Source of the DNA: Monosporascus cannonballus
Lineage: Eukaryota; Ascomycota; Sordariomycetes; Xylariales
Length of the DNA stretch: 64,000 nt
NCBI GenBank assembly: GCA_004154925.1
Contig: QJNS01000024.1
Coordinates: 372,001 to 436,000 of the forward strand
Reading direction: 5' to 3'
Of the stretch, positions 21,547-32,857 are shown in pieces (position 1 is the first letter of the stretch; each line of letters starts with the position of its first letter). The notes under the pieces are model-generated. The model had not been told where the DNA came from. It saw only the letters and a program-made list of their open reading frames with translations, and did no database searches. Position numbers and translations under genes: made by a program.

Positions 21547-23355
21547 TTAGCTACTACCTTTTTTCGGTAGGAGCTTATTAAGGAAGTCCAACATGAACTG
21601 CGAGCTTCCTAAGTCGAGATTCCACCTTGACCTGAGCGCCTCAAAGATGTCCAACATCTGCTCCCGGTCTGAGTACCTCGAGAAAGCCCTCAGTATCGCC
21701 ATGGCCATCCACGTCGTAATGTGCAGCCCCTCGGTCTTTGCGTCGAGCGCGTCCAGGAAGGCATTCCAGACGCTCTCCAGTCTCTGCGCAGACCAGTCGG
21801 AGCCGGCGCCGCCGTGGATATGGAATGACTTGAACAGAGCGAGAAAGATGGCGCCATGGAGCGGAACACGGAAGAACTTCATCTCGTCCAGGAACTGTGC
21901 CACTTTTGGCAGGTTGCCAAGCCTTATGCCGTACCAGTTGACTAGAATACGGTAGGTTTGGAGATCTGGGGCAAGCAGGGCGGCATGCTGGAAGCTGGCG
22001 CGCATATCTGGGTGCGCCTTCGCAACCCTCGCGAACATCATTAGCACCTTGGTGATTGACTTTTGCATGGTATAATTGCGATCCGGTATGTTTCTCCCTG
22101 CCTCGGTGGAGTTTTTCATCTTCTCGTAGACGCGCTCGGCAGACTCTTCTTCTCCACATCTTAGGAGGCTAGACAAAACACAATTCAACGTAATAGTATC
22201 GATGATCTCGCCAGCCTCGACCATGTGTCTATAGGCCGCTCTCACGCCGCTACCATTCTGCTTCAGGCCGAAGAAGTGGATCAAACTGACGTGGTGGAAT
22301 CGATTGAACGTATAACCGCGATTGATCATCTCCTTGTATACCATTTCGGCGAGAGCAAAGTTGCCGGCCTTGGACGCGACATCGAAGAGAATGTTAAAGG
22401 TCACTTCGTTAGCCCTGACCGCAGCGTCGTGTTCCATTTCGCGCCATATGTGAAGTGCAGCCTCGGTCTCGACCTCTGTAGAGGTCCCAACGTACCGAGT
22501 GGCAAACGACATAGCCGTGTTCCACTCATAACTCGTTAGAGAGAATCCACTGTTCTTGACGTCCCCTACCACAGCAAAATATCGCAGCATGGATTTCGAA
22601 TCCTTGCGTTCGGTCTTCCCAAGGGCGGCAAGCAGCTGGTGCCTCAAGCTTGCGGGTAGGTGTAATATTCGCGGTTCAGGGATCTCTTGATATAAGGCGT
22701 ATACCATTTCCGAATCCATCTGGGCGGGTCGCTTAAGCTTGGTAAGCACCGCTACCCGCAGATCCTCCACGGCTTTGGTCTCCTCGGGGTCCTGCCGCTG
22801 CCTGCTATCAAAAGGCTGAAGCATAACATCTTCTCTCCGGTCCGACACTGTAAGCTTGGGGCCGTCGGGCTGGGCATACCTCCGCATATAAGGATCGTGA
22901 ACGAAGTCCAGGTGCTCGCCGACGGAGGTGTCGTCATATTGATCGACAAATTCGAGAAGCTCATCGACTGGTTGCGCGGGCCCGGAGATCACGACATGAG
23001 AGTCCGGCTGGGGAACAGTGGGAGTAGCTGTTTGCATACAGATTCGAGCGCATTGCGGATAGGAGGTGAAGTAACCAGGGTAGGTAGACAGTCGACCAGG
23101 ACTAAACCTGGCTATCCTGGTGCTGAAGAGCCGCATGGAGGGAAAGCCACTTGACGGTCCGGTTGCCGTATCCGGCTCTGCTGACTGATGTCGAGGTATC
23201 TGGAGGCCCAGGACATCAGAGAACCGTGGACCCCGGCCATCGCGAGCTCGTGTAGCTACCGAAGGCTCCCGGAGTAGACTCGGCGAGGTTGGTGAAGACC
23301 GACTGAGAAGTATTGCGCCGGATATCGACCCATCAATTCGAGTGGAGATTTTCAT
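21547..23355 (-). CDS. Pentatricopeptide repeat (PPR) protein, probably mitochondrial
   Basis: Single-exon gene of 602 aa starting at the ATG at 23355. The first ~110 residues are rich in Arg and Ser with few acidic residues, as expected for a mitochondrial targeting sequence. From about residue 290 helical PPR-type units appear, for example VTFNILFDVASKAGNFALAE, an ITLNCVLSSLLRCGEEESAE unit and a TYRILVNWYGIRLGN unit. Fungal PPR proteins bind organellar RNA for processing, stability or translation. I cannot assign the RNA target or a specific ortholog. The gene is divergent from the mitochondrial ribosomal protein gene at 23874, which supports a mitochondrial role by context. Confidence 0.8.
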   Translation of the reverse strand: MKISTRIDGSISGAILLSRSSPTSPSLLREPSVATRARDGRGPRFSDVLGLQIPRHQSAEPDTATGPSSGFPSMRLFSTRIARFSPGRLSTYPGYFTSYPQCARICMQTATPTVPQPDSHVVISGPAQPVDELLEFVDQYDDTSVGEHLDFVHDPYMRRYAQPDGPKLTVSDRREDVMLQPFDSRQRQDPEETKAVEDLRVAVLTKLKRPAQMDSEMVYALYQEIPEPRILHLPASLRHQLLAALGKTERKDSKSMLRYFAVVGDVKNSGFSLTSYEWNTAMSFATRYVGTSTEVETEAALHIWREMEHDAAVRANEVTFNILFDVASKAGNFALAEMVYKEMINRGYTFNRFHHVSLIHFFGLKQNGSGVRAAYRHMVEAGEIIDTITLNCVLSSLLRCGEEESAERVYEKMKNSTEAGRNIPDRNYTMQKSITKVLMMFARVAKAHPDMRASFQHAALLAPDLQTYRILVNWYGIRLGNLPKVAQFLDEMKFFRVPLHGAIFLALFKSFHIHGGAGSDWSAQRLESVWNAFLDALDAKTEGLHITTWMAMAILRAFSRYSDREQMLDIFEALRSRWNLDLGSSQFMLDFLNKLLPKKGSS

Positions 23356-23873
23356 GAGCTGTCCCGCATGATGGTCGAGTCATCACAGCTTCTTCCTTTG
23401 TCGTTCACGCACTTGGCAGCATAGAAGCAGCGAAGATCAAGCACTGGATGATCTTGTCGATTAGAACTTTTGGAATGGTAAATGCGGCAGATTGGAGTCT
23501 CACTTTTTTTTTTTGATAGCGCTTGCGAAAATCCCCATCGGCGACGAGGCGGGGCCCGGATCGCATATCCCTGTAAGCATCCCGATAAGGTACCTAGGTA
23601 CCTAGCTAGCCCTCGATAGCCTTAAAAAGTTAAAGTGGGTCAGGCCAGGAATATCAAAGCTCCGGATAGCAACTTCCAAGTTCAAGTGGGTTGATAGCCC
23701 TTTCCTCAGAATTGCGACGACGAGATCATCTAGACATTTTGACCAAATAGTTAAGGGAAGAAGGACAGGGAGCGCGACTCGGTGGTGGTTTCCGGCTCTG
23801 CCTCGGAGAACAATTGAGACTTGACTCCCTTCTCTTCGAACATTCGGCGCGGGGCTCTGCTTTCGGAGATACC
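23356..23873. promoter_or_regulatory. Divergent promoter between PPR and mS23 genes
   Basis: A 518-bp spacer serves both divergent genes. It contains the palindrome GGTACCTAGGTACC at 23589-23602, a T run near 23504 and no TATA box that stands out. The palindrome is a candidate shared element, but TAGGTACC-like motifs are common in Sordariomycete promoters and nothing specific is known from the sequence. Confidence 0.45.
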
Positions 23874-24706
23874 ATGGGCGGCCAACGACAAATAAGACCT
23901 GGCAGGGTCTACCAAACTGTCACGACGTTAATGAACCACCGCATATTCCCTGGCGTCAGAGTGCAAGAGCCAGTGTGGTACAAAGTGGTCGAGTCGATAC
24001 CGCCGTCCGAGATCCTAACGCGCCCGTACCCGCCCCAACATAAGGAGCATAACCCCAAGGCGCGGAGAGCGAGTAGACTGTTCCAGCCCCAGCAACTTGT
24101 ATACGAGGAGGACGAGCTGCGGAGGCAGTTCTACAAGGACCACCCGTGGGAGCTGGCCCGGCCGCGCATGATCATAGAGATGGACGGGAAGGATGCGCAG
24201 AGATACGATTGGTCCAGGGGTTTGCGACAGCCCGGCATGCCGCTATGTGGCGAGTGGTAAGAGATCTCGGAGGAGGAACCAAAGGCAGGAGACTGATTTC
24301 CCGCAGTGTCGTACAGCGCCAGCTCTACTTCATGCACAACATGGAAGGAATCACCAGGGAACAAGCCTACGACAAGGCGAGACGGGAATTCTATGCGCTA
24401 CGCCAGGAGGAGGAGATCGAGCGGCGCATTGCCAAGGAGGAGGCGCGCATGGTGGGCGCCTACTTCGGCAAGGGCTTCTTACAGGTCGGCATGGAGCTCG
24501 AGGACCAGCAGTACGAGGCCTGGAAGAAGTGGGCTGGCAAGCAAATCGAGAAGGTTAGGGCCGAGCAGAATGCCGCCTACACGTCCTTCGATAACGAAGA
24601 CGACATTGACGAGTCGACTGAGGCTGATCTCGATATGTATGTGGGCCCGACACCTGAGTCCGTCAGCCCGAGCCGGGGCCCTGCCAACCCTGCTACGGGC
24701 TTGTGA
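23874..24706 (+). CDS. rsm25: Mitochondrial small-subunit ribosomal protein mS23 (Rsm25)
   Basis: Two exons, 23874-24256 and 24307-24706, give 260 aa. The intron is 50 nt with GTAAGA...CGCAG borders. The start lies in ACCATGGGC. The N-terminus has the mS23 pattern of a short basic segment followed by [20 protein letters not shown], then [46 protein letters not shown] and [10 protein letters not shown]. After the splice [22 protein letters not shown] and the helical [19 protein letters not shown] region follow, ending in an acidic tail. This agrees throughout with the fungal mS23/S25 family, a component of the mitochondrial ribosome small subunit. The family is usually 230-270 aa. Confidence 0.92.
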
Positions 24707-25420
24707 GCTAGACCTCACTGCCGTCAATGTGCTATATGTAGGATATTGTACAACAATGACTGTCGTTCCCACATTGTGCATTATGGGAGTTGAAAAAAGC
24801 CCTAGGGTATAATGGGCAACAGGGGGTTTATCATCAGCTGAGCAATGGCCTATACACTGCATATATCCACACCGGATTCTAGGCTAGATTAGACTTCCAG
24901 CACCTACTAAGGCTAAGCTGATGACCGGCAAGATCTAGCAATAGAACAGGGCGAAAATCCCGTTCTTAATTGACAAGGCGGAAACTGCGAGAGGCGCTAC
25001 CAACGTCAATTTTAATGTTCGAAGCTGATTACCACCGTCTGATCCATGGTATAGACTAAGAGATAATTATGTGGAATGGTGTTGAAGTCGTTTCATCTGT
25101 CACAATCATCGCAGAATCCAGAAGCTGACATCATGGTGAGCCGCCATTACACATTCTAATTTTATGGACAGGATAATTGCCCTGTATGTCATCGTCGTAT
25201 GCACCTACTTCACAGCCAGGATTGCTTGATTATCACACTGGTATTCCCGGAAAACATTTTTTTTTTAGTGTATTCAATCGGCGAAGCCAGTCTCCCATAC
25301 AAACGCAGATGTGTCTGAGAAAATGGTGAAGTACAAGGTGGGAGGCAGAAGAAGGAACCTAGCAGCTGGTTCGTAGTATGGGTAGCAAATAGATGGCCAT
25401 CAACGTCTGCCTCTCTCTAA
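24707..25420. other. Intergenic region
   Basis: About 700 bp with no supported gene. It separates the mS23 gene from the decayed NACHT-ankyrin gene. A poly-T run lies near 25258. Confidence 0.5.
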
Positions 25421-28040
25421 TTACTCGTGGCGAAGCCCCCATATATACACACAAACCAGGCCCTCATTGGTGGGCCCCTGGGCCCCAGAAAGGGGGTCGC
25501 ACCTTGGCACCTGACAAGATGACCATCCAGCTATCTGCAACCCTGCCCAACTCTTAATATATGGATGTGTCGTTAATATTGGGGGGGATATTGGCTTTAG
25601 CACCAAGCAGCATATGGGCGCTATTTTCATAGCAACCCTCACATGCCATGCATAAAGGGCTCCTGGTCCATACCCGTACCTGCTTAACAACCTGGTTGAC
25701 GTCCGCATTGTAGCCGAGAAGTAGTCGAATTACCTTCTCATGTCCATATTCTGCTGCCTCAAACAAGGTGGTTCTGCCATAGTTGTTCCCGCGTGTTGGC
25801 GTTTGCGTTCCTATCAAGAAGCGGCTGGACAATCTTGCCGTAGCCTCTCTCCGAGGCCATATGTAATGCGCAATTACCCCTTTCTTTATCCCTCAGATTT
25901 GAATCGGCATTGCTGTCCAGTAGCAACTGTACGATATTGCCCTGGTCGTTAGATGATGCGTGCCATAGTGCAGCCTTAGGTACCAAACTTGTCTCGTGGG
26001 TCAACATCGGCATTTTTATCGAGAAAGAGCCGAACTAGTCTCCCGTTCCCCTTTGCAGACGCTGCGCCCAAAGACGTCTTAGAGAATATTGCACATTAAT
26101 GACAGCATTCCTGTCCAGGAGTAGTTGAACAGTGTTCTCATTCCGGTGAAAAGATGCGCGGCTCAAGGAGGTGTTGCCAAGCTCGTCTCGTCCCTTGAGG
26201 TGGGCATTCTGGTCAAGAAACAACTGGACGACGGTTTCGTTACCCCTGGAGGAGGCCGCATTCAATGCAGTCTTCCCCAAATATCTAGTTTCCTGCTTCA
26301 TATCTGCCTTTTTGTTAAAGGCTGGTCGAACCAGCCGCTCATGACCATAATACGATGCCAGTCCAAGGATCTCAGCCCATTCTCCATCCTATGCGTTCGC
26401 TTTCGCAAGCTTTGCGTGGAAAATCTGAAGTACTTTCTCCTGTCTATGTGGCGGTGACGCATGTCTCGCCAATACACGTATCGTCTCTGGAGACTCATCC
26501 GCGTAGTTCTCTGGCATAAGAGCTAATGAGTCACTTGTTTTCGCAGGGCAGCTCAGGTTCATATTATCCCAGAGCTTCCTTGCTGTTGAAACTAGCCCAA
26601 GAGCTGAAGCGAAAGAGAGGTGCACCCCTTCCAACACTTCGGACTCCGGGTCGTAATGGTTATAGGAACTGGAGTTGTGTTTCCGTTTGGAACAGATAGA
26701 ATGCAAGGTTGCGTGCAAGTTCTCTGTGTTCCGGAATATTCGGAATATTTTGCGCCTCAATATAAGCGGTCTCCTTTCGCTCCATTAGATGGTATATCAA
26801 ACGCCTTGCAGCATAACGACGAAGTGGTATTTATCTGGCGACATTGTAAATTGGGGCTCTGGTAAGAACATTAGACAGGTGCTGGTGACATGCACATGAG
26901 CATGCTCTCGCTCCACGGCGAAGAAACCAACATCGCCATCTTGGTGTAGGCGGTCGGACTCGAGATATCCCTGAACGGAGAAGTGCGCAATATGTATGGT
27001 CGGCTCCTCGGTGTCGACATCGGTGTTTACTTCAAGGAACCCGAGGCACAAGTCTTGGAACCCTTGATGCCGCCCAGTCAGCACTTTGGGTTGAAGGTCG
27101 GGGTATTATCGACAAAGTCTATCGCTATGCCGTCAATCAACTCTGAGGGCATCGACGGTCTTGCAGAGCAACAGAGAAGGAGAAGCAGTTGTCGAGCGTA
27201 ATCTTCTGCGCCCGCTGGTATATCTTCAAGCATTCGTTTATATGTCCCCAAAGTTTCCCGTAACGACTTTAACCAACCGATCGAGTAACTCCTCGCTGTT
27301 AGGGCAGCGTGCAAGTGCTTGAAATTCGCATATTGCCCAATGAAAACAAGAGTGCAAATGTCACGGTGGCGTTGCGATGTTACTTCTTGTCAAAAGCGTT
27401 GTCATGCTTATGAGTGGGACGGGTTTAACGACTTAACCCCCTTTTGCCCGCTCCGTGAGTACAGATTCTATCCGCTCGTGATGCTTCGCCCACTTTTAAG
27501 TCAGTTACTTTTGCGGAGGTGTCGGGAAATGAAAAGAGCAGTATCTTCACTGATTGCATCATTCTTTCATGGGGATGATCTTGTCTGTCAATACTTCGAT
27601 TTGGTCGCGGATACCAACCAGATCACGGCTCGTGGCGAGGATATGGGGGTCCGTTTCCGACCATGTGTGCGTATCGACTAACTCCAGCAGAGCATCATCG
27701 CGTGATTGTCCTGGGGACATTCATCTAATGCATCTAGGATAACATATACCTCATGGAAGGCGTGGACAAGTCGGCCGAGGCACTCTGTGAGAGCCCAAGC
27801 TGGAGGGGTAGAAGCTGTTGCGCAATTCCCTGAAATCAAGGGCACGAAGCGGAGGTGTTCTGTTTACTGTCGTCGTTGGAAGTAAAAAGAAAAAGGCGAT
27901 CCCGACCCGCCAGTTAGACTGCTGGTGTTGAAATACGTATTGTGTGGCTGTGGAGCAGAGTGTTGCCCCCTTATTGCCATATATCACGGTCTCCAAGAAA
28001 TCCCAAAAGCCGAGAAAGAACAAAGGTTGACAGAAATCAG
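25421..28040 (-). pseudogene. Decayed NACHT-ankyrin (NLR-like) gene
   Basis: Minus-strand segments in changing frames line up, in order, with a fungal NACHT-ankyrin receptor. At about 27850-28010 is the end of a degraded P-loop (GNKGATLCST, lacking the GKT core) followed by RVGIAFFFL. At about 27720-27790 lies LVHAFHEVYVILDALDEC, the Walker B region. Around 27600-27680 is ILATSRDLVGIRDQIE. At 27078-27314 is the winged-helix-like segment with LRETLGTYKRMLEDIP, and at 26797-27084 IHIAHFSVQGYLESDRL. From 26301 to about 25421 there are at least six ankyrin-type units (KTALNAASSRGNETVVQLFL; NCALHMASERGYGKIVQPLL). Stops and frame changes separate nearly every block. NLR-type fungal proteins act in non-self recognition and programmed cell death; this copy can no longer encode an intact one. 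Block order and motifs are seen; the family role is established knowledge. Confidence 0.82.
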
Positions 28041-28318
28041 CACATGCAAGGTTTCAAGTCAGTCCCGTCTTGTGCTTCTGCGGTATCTAACCATTGCCGT
28101 TGCCTCCCCCATCCTTTTCAGCTGCTGCTTTCGTAATCCCCACGTCCCAGTACCTCTCCGATCCTCACGATGAACATGCTAATATGAATATAGTGATTCA
28201 TCATCGCTGCTGATTAACGGACACAGCGCCCTCCTCCTTGGAGCTAATCCCGGACTATGCCAGACAGTAATCATAATTCAAAGCCATCCCAAGCAAGTAG
28301 ATCAATTTTTCTTCGCAA
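28041..28318. other. Short intergenic region
   Basis: Separates the decayed NACHT gene from the 3' end of the BTB gene. It may include remnants of the NACHT gene's N-terminal coding region. Nothing else is recognisable. Confidence 0.4.
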
Positions 28319-30246
28319 CTACTTCATCAACGCGCGGTCCACCATCTCATATCCATCCTCATCTGCATGGCCCGCACGTGCAAGTTGGATAGCAACCTGG
28401 CGCAGAATAGCCCGGCATTGTTTGCGGTTTTTCCACTTGTCCCCTTCAAGCAAATGCTTGGCACGAACGGTGCATACCTCTCCTTCGGCTTCAACGGGCT
28501 GTCCTGACTCTGCTTTAAGATCCGAATAATAGCCGTTACTCTCGCGCATATCTTCGTTTTCGGCTTGTATGATCTTCTCTTCCCCAGCCAGAGCAGCTTC
28601 GAAGGCGTTCACAGCCGCGAGCTCCGGCTCTGGGTCGCGAGGATCAGTCAGTTCAGACTCGGGCTCAGGAACAGGGAGTGGCGTAGGTGGAGGAGCGCCA
28701 ACTACGGCACCCTTTTTGCCCTTCTTCTTTGTTGCCGTTGGCGCCCAATTTGGCCACTGGTCATCTTTCTTCTCTTCCTTTATAGGCTCGGGCGGTGGAG
28801 GTTCGACAATGAGGTCTCCCTTGGGCTGATCAGGTACAGCAGCATTGACGAAGCTGATTTGTTTCTTGACTTCCCAAAAGCTCCAGATTTTATTCTTCAT
28901 CTCGCGATCTGGAGCGAGTTCTAGCTCCGTTTCCGGTGATGGCGGCGGCTCCTCGATCTTTGGCTCCTCTTTCGCAGCTTCCAGCTCAGGCTCGACAGAT
29001 GTCTCCTCGATGAGAGTAGCGGCTTCCTTCATTTTCTTCATGACCTTAGTATGGCGGAACGAATACCATGGGTCTTCCTCCTCCTTTGCCTCCTCAGGCT
29101 CAGGTGCGGGTTCCGGCACGGCTTCCTCTACGGTGACTACGGCGCCTTTCTTGTTCCTTTTCGCCTTGCTACCAGAACTGAAGCCCCATATGTCGGCTTC
29201 GGGTGGATATTCCTCGGCTACCTGGGCTGGCTCCGTGGGTGCTGCATTGAACTCGTCAAAGTCGTAGTCAACAGGCCGTTTGGTAGAGGCATCTTGGACG
29301 AGAGCGTCTTCGGGGGCAAGGTCTTCAATGGGACAATCTTGAACAAGACACTCTTGGCCAGGAGACTCTCCGGCAAATGTTTCCTCGATGGCGGAGGGCT
29401 CTTCCGCCGGAGCTTCTTCGATGGGTGGGTCTTGGCCGTCGGGGATACACTCTTCAGAAATATCCGGGGTGGGCTCCCTCGCTGTGTCGAGCCTTCGTGA
29501 GACTTTGTTGTTGTATAGTTCCACCACGCATTTTTCCAGGATTCTGGCCAGAGCGACATCGTTAACGCGGTCGAAGAAGTTGTCCCTTGCAAATACTGTG
29601 TGATCTTCTTCAAATGCACTTTTGGCTTTCCCCTCCAAATAGTCATGGAACCAGGCGGTATCATCCGGAAGTTTTGAGAAGTGTTCCTTGATAGCTTCAA
29701 CGACGTCGAAGATATCCATCTCGGTGCCAAAGTGTTCCATTTTATGCTTTGCCAGCTGCTGTAGGCCTTGTAGCCCATATGTCTTCGCCGCTATGTAGGC
29801 CAAAACGGCTCTCTTGAACTCAATATTTACCTCCTCAACCGGCGAGGTCTCTGTGTCGTCGAGAGTTTGGTAAGCACCAGTGTACAGGTAGTGAACCACA
29901 ACATGGCCGGTGCTTTCGTCCACGTCGGGTAAATGTATAATACACTGCCCCCATGGGTTTTGGGAAGCGGCAATCCAATCTGGATTTTGCAAGAGTTTTT
30001 TCGGGACGTAGTACGTTAAACGTTCTGGGCCGATAAGAAGTGTGACAGGAGAACTTGTGTAAGGACTGTACCACGATTAGTTGGATATACATAAATCGAA
30101 ACTGAATAGAGACGGGTCGTCTGACGAGGTCTTGGGCCGCTGGGCTGTGGGTTGCGGATTAGGAGTTGGCTCCATGCACGACTCTCCCAATGGAGGGGCC
30201 AGTTCGAAAACTGGCTGCTGTTTTCCGGTCTTCTTCTTTTTAGCCA
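28319..30246 (-). CDS. BTB/POZ-domain protein with acidic repetitive tail
   Basis: The main exon runs from 30065 to 28319 on the minus strand. A first exon probably starts at ATG 30246 (MAKKKKTGKQQPVFELAPP). Between them the frame meets a TAA near 30078-30080, so an intron ending at TACAG (30066-30070) must remove it. The donor is uncertain: GTCTCT would give a 48-nt intron and GTCAGA a 60-nt one, both in frame. The BTB core follows: SPVTLLIGPERLTYYVPKKL, LPDVDESTGHVVVHYLYTG, then a C-terminal helical region with AAKTYGLQGLQQLAKHKMEH. The rest is disordered and Glu/Pro-rich with recurring Trp-centred, Lys-following units (DIWGFSSGSKAKRNKKGA, DPWYSFRHTKVMKKMKEAA, KIWSFWEVKKQ, DQWPNWAPTATKKKGKKGA). 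BTB proteins often dimerise or recruit Cullin-3; the role here is unknown. Confidence 0.72.
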
Positions 30247-30790
30247 TTGTCAACATTGATAGAGGGACTAACTGAAGCTCAAGAAAAGTAATTCGATTGA
30301 AGCAGGTCACAGATGAATACTGGCACACTGCGGTCTAATGTATGTTGAGTGAGCTGCCTCGCATGCCCAGGAAGTGGCATGTCCGAGAGCCAATCCAGTC
30401 CTACCTCCGAGGCAAACCACTTAGAGCCAACCACGTCGACCAGGAAAGCCTTCCAAGCGTGCGTCCGCAGCAAGAAAGGCCGTCGGCGTAACAGCCGAAT
30501 TAACCGAGTAACCTCTATACGTGGTCTTGGGGGTTGCGCCATCTTTACAACGCCTTGTCTCTTATCGTTGCATTCGTTCCGTTATACCGAGTTCCGGGGC
30601 TATGTCTTCTCCCACAAACATAACTAAGTCTATGGCTGGAATAGGTATGTACAGACACGCATTTACATGTCCGCGCTGATTTCCTGATAGACCCTACAAA
30701 TTTGGTTTGCAAGAGGTGCTGGGCTGTGTGCTTCTCCACACGTGATTTCCGGCAACTCTGCTAGAATATTGGAGGGGAAAGCATTATTGA
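30247..30790. other. Intergenic region between BTB and HET genes
   Basis: Holds the presumed promoter of the BTB gene (minus strand). An 87-codon minus-strand ORF (30279-30542, MAQPPRPRIEVTRLIRLL) lies just upstream and may be a leader or upstream ORF, but there is no independent support for it. Confidence 0.4.
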
Positions 30791-30797
30791 TTATACA

Positions 30798-32857
30798 GTA
30801 AACAAAGATGATTCTCGCGCGCCTGCGTCCCAAGGCTGCAACTGGTGCGCCTTGATTCTTCGATGCGGCGATCAAAGCGAAGAACTCGTCCCTCCCGAAT
30901 CTAGAAACGCTTCGAGCAAGCACGAAGTTCAGCTCAGCACTGGAATCTTCCACGAAACTTTTACACCTGTTGGAAATAATCTGTTTACTCTCGGGGTTAA
31001 TGGTATGTCAGACCATTTGACGGCATTTACCAGTGTGGACAATGCCGCTTCAGATATTGTTACTGCACGACCGCTTTGGAGCGATGTCGGTTCAGACGAC
31101 CGGACGTTTCAAGAGATTAGGGAATGGCTGAAAAGGTGTGAAACACATCCAGAGTGTAGACCACTGATAGAATCCAGACTCCCAACGCGGGTCATCGAAG
31201 TGAGCTCTGAAGATAGTCCGATATCACCACGAATCTCCTCGCCGAAGTGGCTCCACGGCAAATATGCAGCATTATCCTACTGTTGGGGAGCCAGTCAATT
31301 AGGCGTAACAACTAAAGCGAACTTGGACCGCCGATTAGTTACGCTAGACATGAACACACTTTCTAGAACCGTCCGAGAAGCCATTGTGACCACTCAGCGC
31401 ATCGGACTCCGGTACCTCTGGGTTGACGCCATTTGTATTATTCAAGATAGTGAAGAGGGCAAGGCCACCGAGATCCAGCAAATGTGTGACATTTATCAGA
31501 ATGCATATGTTACCATTGTTGCGGCAAATGCTGCAGATTCTGACCAAGGGTTTTTGCAACGACGACCGTCATGTGCTCCACCAGCAGCAATTCCTTTTTG
31601 GAGCGCAGATGGGCGCCTGGGTTCTGTATGGGTGCAACCAGAAGGTTGGTACGACGACGATTCCGAACCCGTCAACACTAGGGGATGGACCCCTCAGGAA
31701 AGGCTGCTGTCTCCAAGGCCCGCCATTTTTGCCTCTCATACAATTCAATTTCAGTGTCAGCGGGCCACTGTCAACGTGGGAGACTCGTTACATATTCCAT
31801 CCGGGCTGGGATCATGGCGCCTACCATCTGCTTTAACTTGTTCCTCTCGAACCCTGAGACCGAAAACTTAACACACGAGGCTGCAATCGAGGCATGGAAT
31901 GTGAGAAAGGGTGTTTATATTGATGATCTGTCTCAGCTCTAAATTCCCAACAACAACTGGAAAATTCAGGGCTATATATATACACAAATAAATGGATTAT
32001 TAAGCGTATCATTCCATTATTAATCAGTATGAAAACGTATGGAAGAAAAGGATTTTTTATTCCGGAAGCGTATAGGGGTAGACCCACTTTTCCGGATCCG
32101 GATTCCTAGATGGAAAGACGTCATCACGATGTATTCCCAGAGGGATCTGTCCTATGATGACGACAGGCTAGTTGCCCTTGCCGCACTGGCTCAAGCATTT
32201 CACACATATATCCAGGAGCCCTACCTTGCCGGTCTTTGGTCGGGTGTTGCGTTGCCATCACTGCTCCTATGGGAGCCGGTTGGTTACGGCACAAGCTCCA
32301 CTTACCGGGATTATGTTGCCCCAAGCTGGTCTTGGGCATCGCTCCCCGCCCCTGTCGTGTTTCAGGCTCGTCACCGATTGCAAGAAATGTCTTCGTTTAG
32401 CGTTGACATCTTGTCATCGATCACAACACCTAAAAACCAGACTCTACCTTTCGGGAAGGTTTCCGACGGTAGCCTTACGCTAAGGGCACACATTAAGGCC
32501 GCTAGATTTGTTCCACCTCAGGGTCTCCAGTGGGAAGAGTCAGGCCGAGTACCGCCTCGTCGACCACCGGCGCCACTATCTGGCATATACTCGAATGATT
32601 TGGCAATGCCAGACGGTATCATAAACGCGAAACTCGATATTCTGAACTTATCCGAAGACGTGCATGTGCTGTGCCTCGGAGTGGTTTCAAGAAGCTACAA
32701 ATATGGGGGCTTTCGATACAGAGCGGTGGATGGATTGCTACTTAGAGAGATATCCCGGCCGAATGGTCCACATGTCTATAGGCGAGTTGGCTGCTTTTTC
32801 GGCGCTATGGAGGAGGAATTCGCAAATGCTGAAAAACGGGAGGTAGTGTTAGTCTGA
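30798..32857 (+). pseudogene. Damaged HET-domain gene
   Basis: HET signatures are clear: SQGCNWCALI near the start, KWLHGKYAALSYCWG, LRYLWVDAICIIQDS and a DIYQNAYVTIVAANAADSDQ stretch, in the frame that ends at 31871. The C-terminal part continues in another frame at about 32051-32857, with WKDVITMYSQRDLSYDDDRL and the HET-typical PSWSWASL. A short piece in that second frame at about 31840-31900 (LSNPETENLTHEAAIEAW) overlaps the end of the first, so a frame change occurs near 31800-31840. A stop-rich AT-rich segment (31901-32050) follows. It could be an intron, but its borders are poor. No ATG exists in the first frame before residue GMSDH; only a spliced upstream exon could supply one. HET proteins mediate heterokaryon incompatibility. 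I regard this copy as probably inactive, though a multi-intron gene is not excluded. Confidence 0.65.

Noticed and set aside
30279..30542. 87-codon minus-strand ORF upstream of the BTB gene
   Set aside because: It starts with ATG and has plausible composition, but there is no family resemblance or splice link; it may be a leader ORF.
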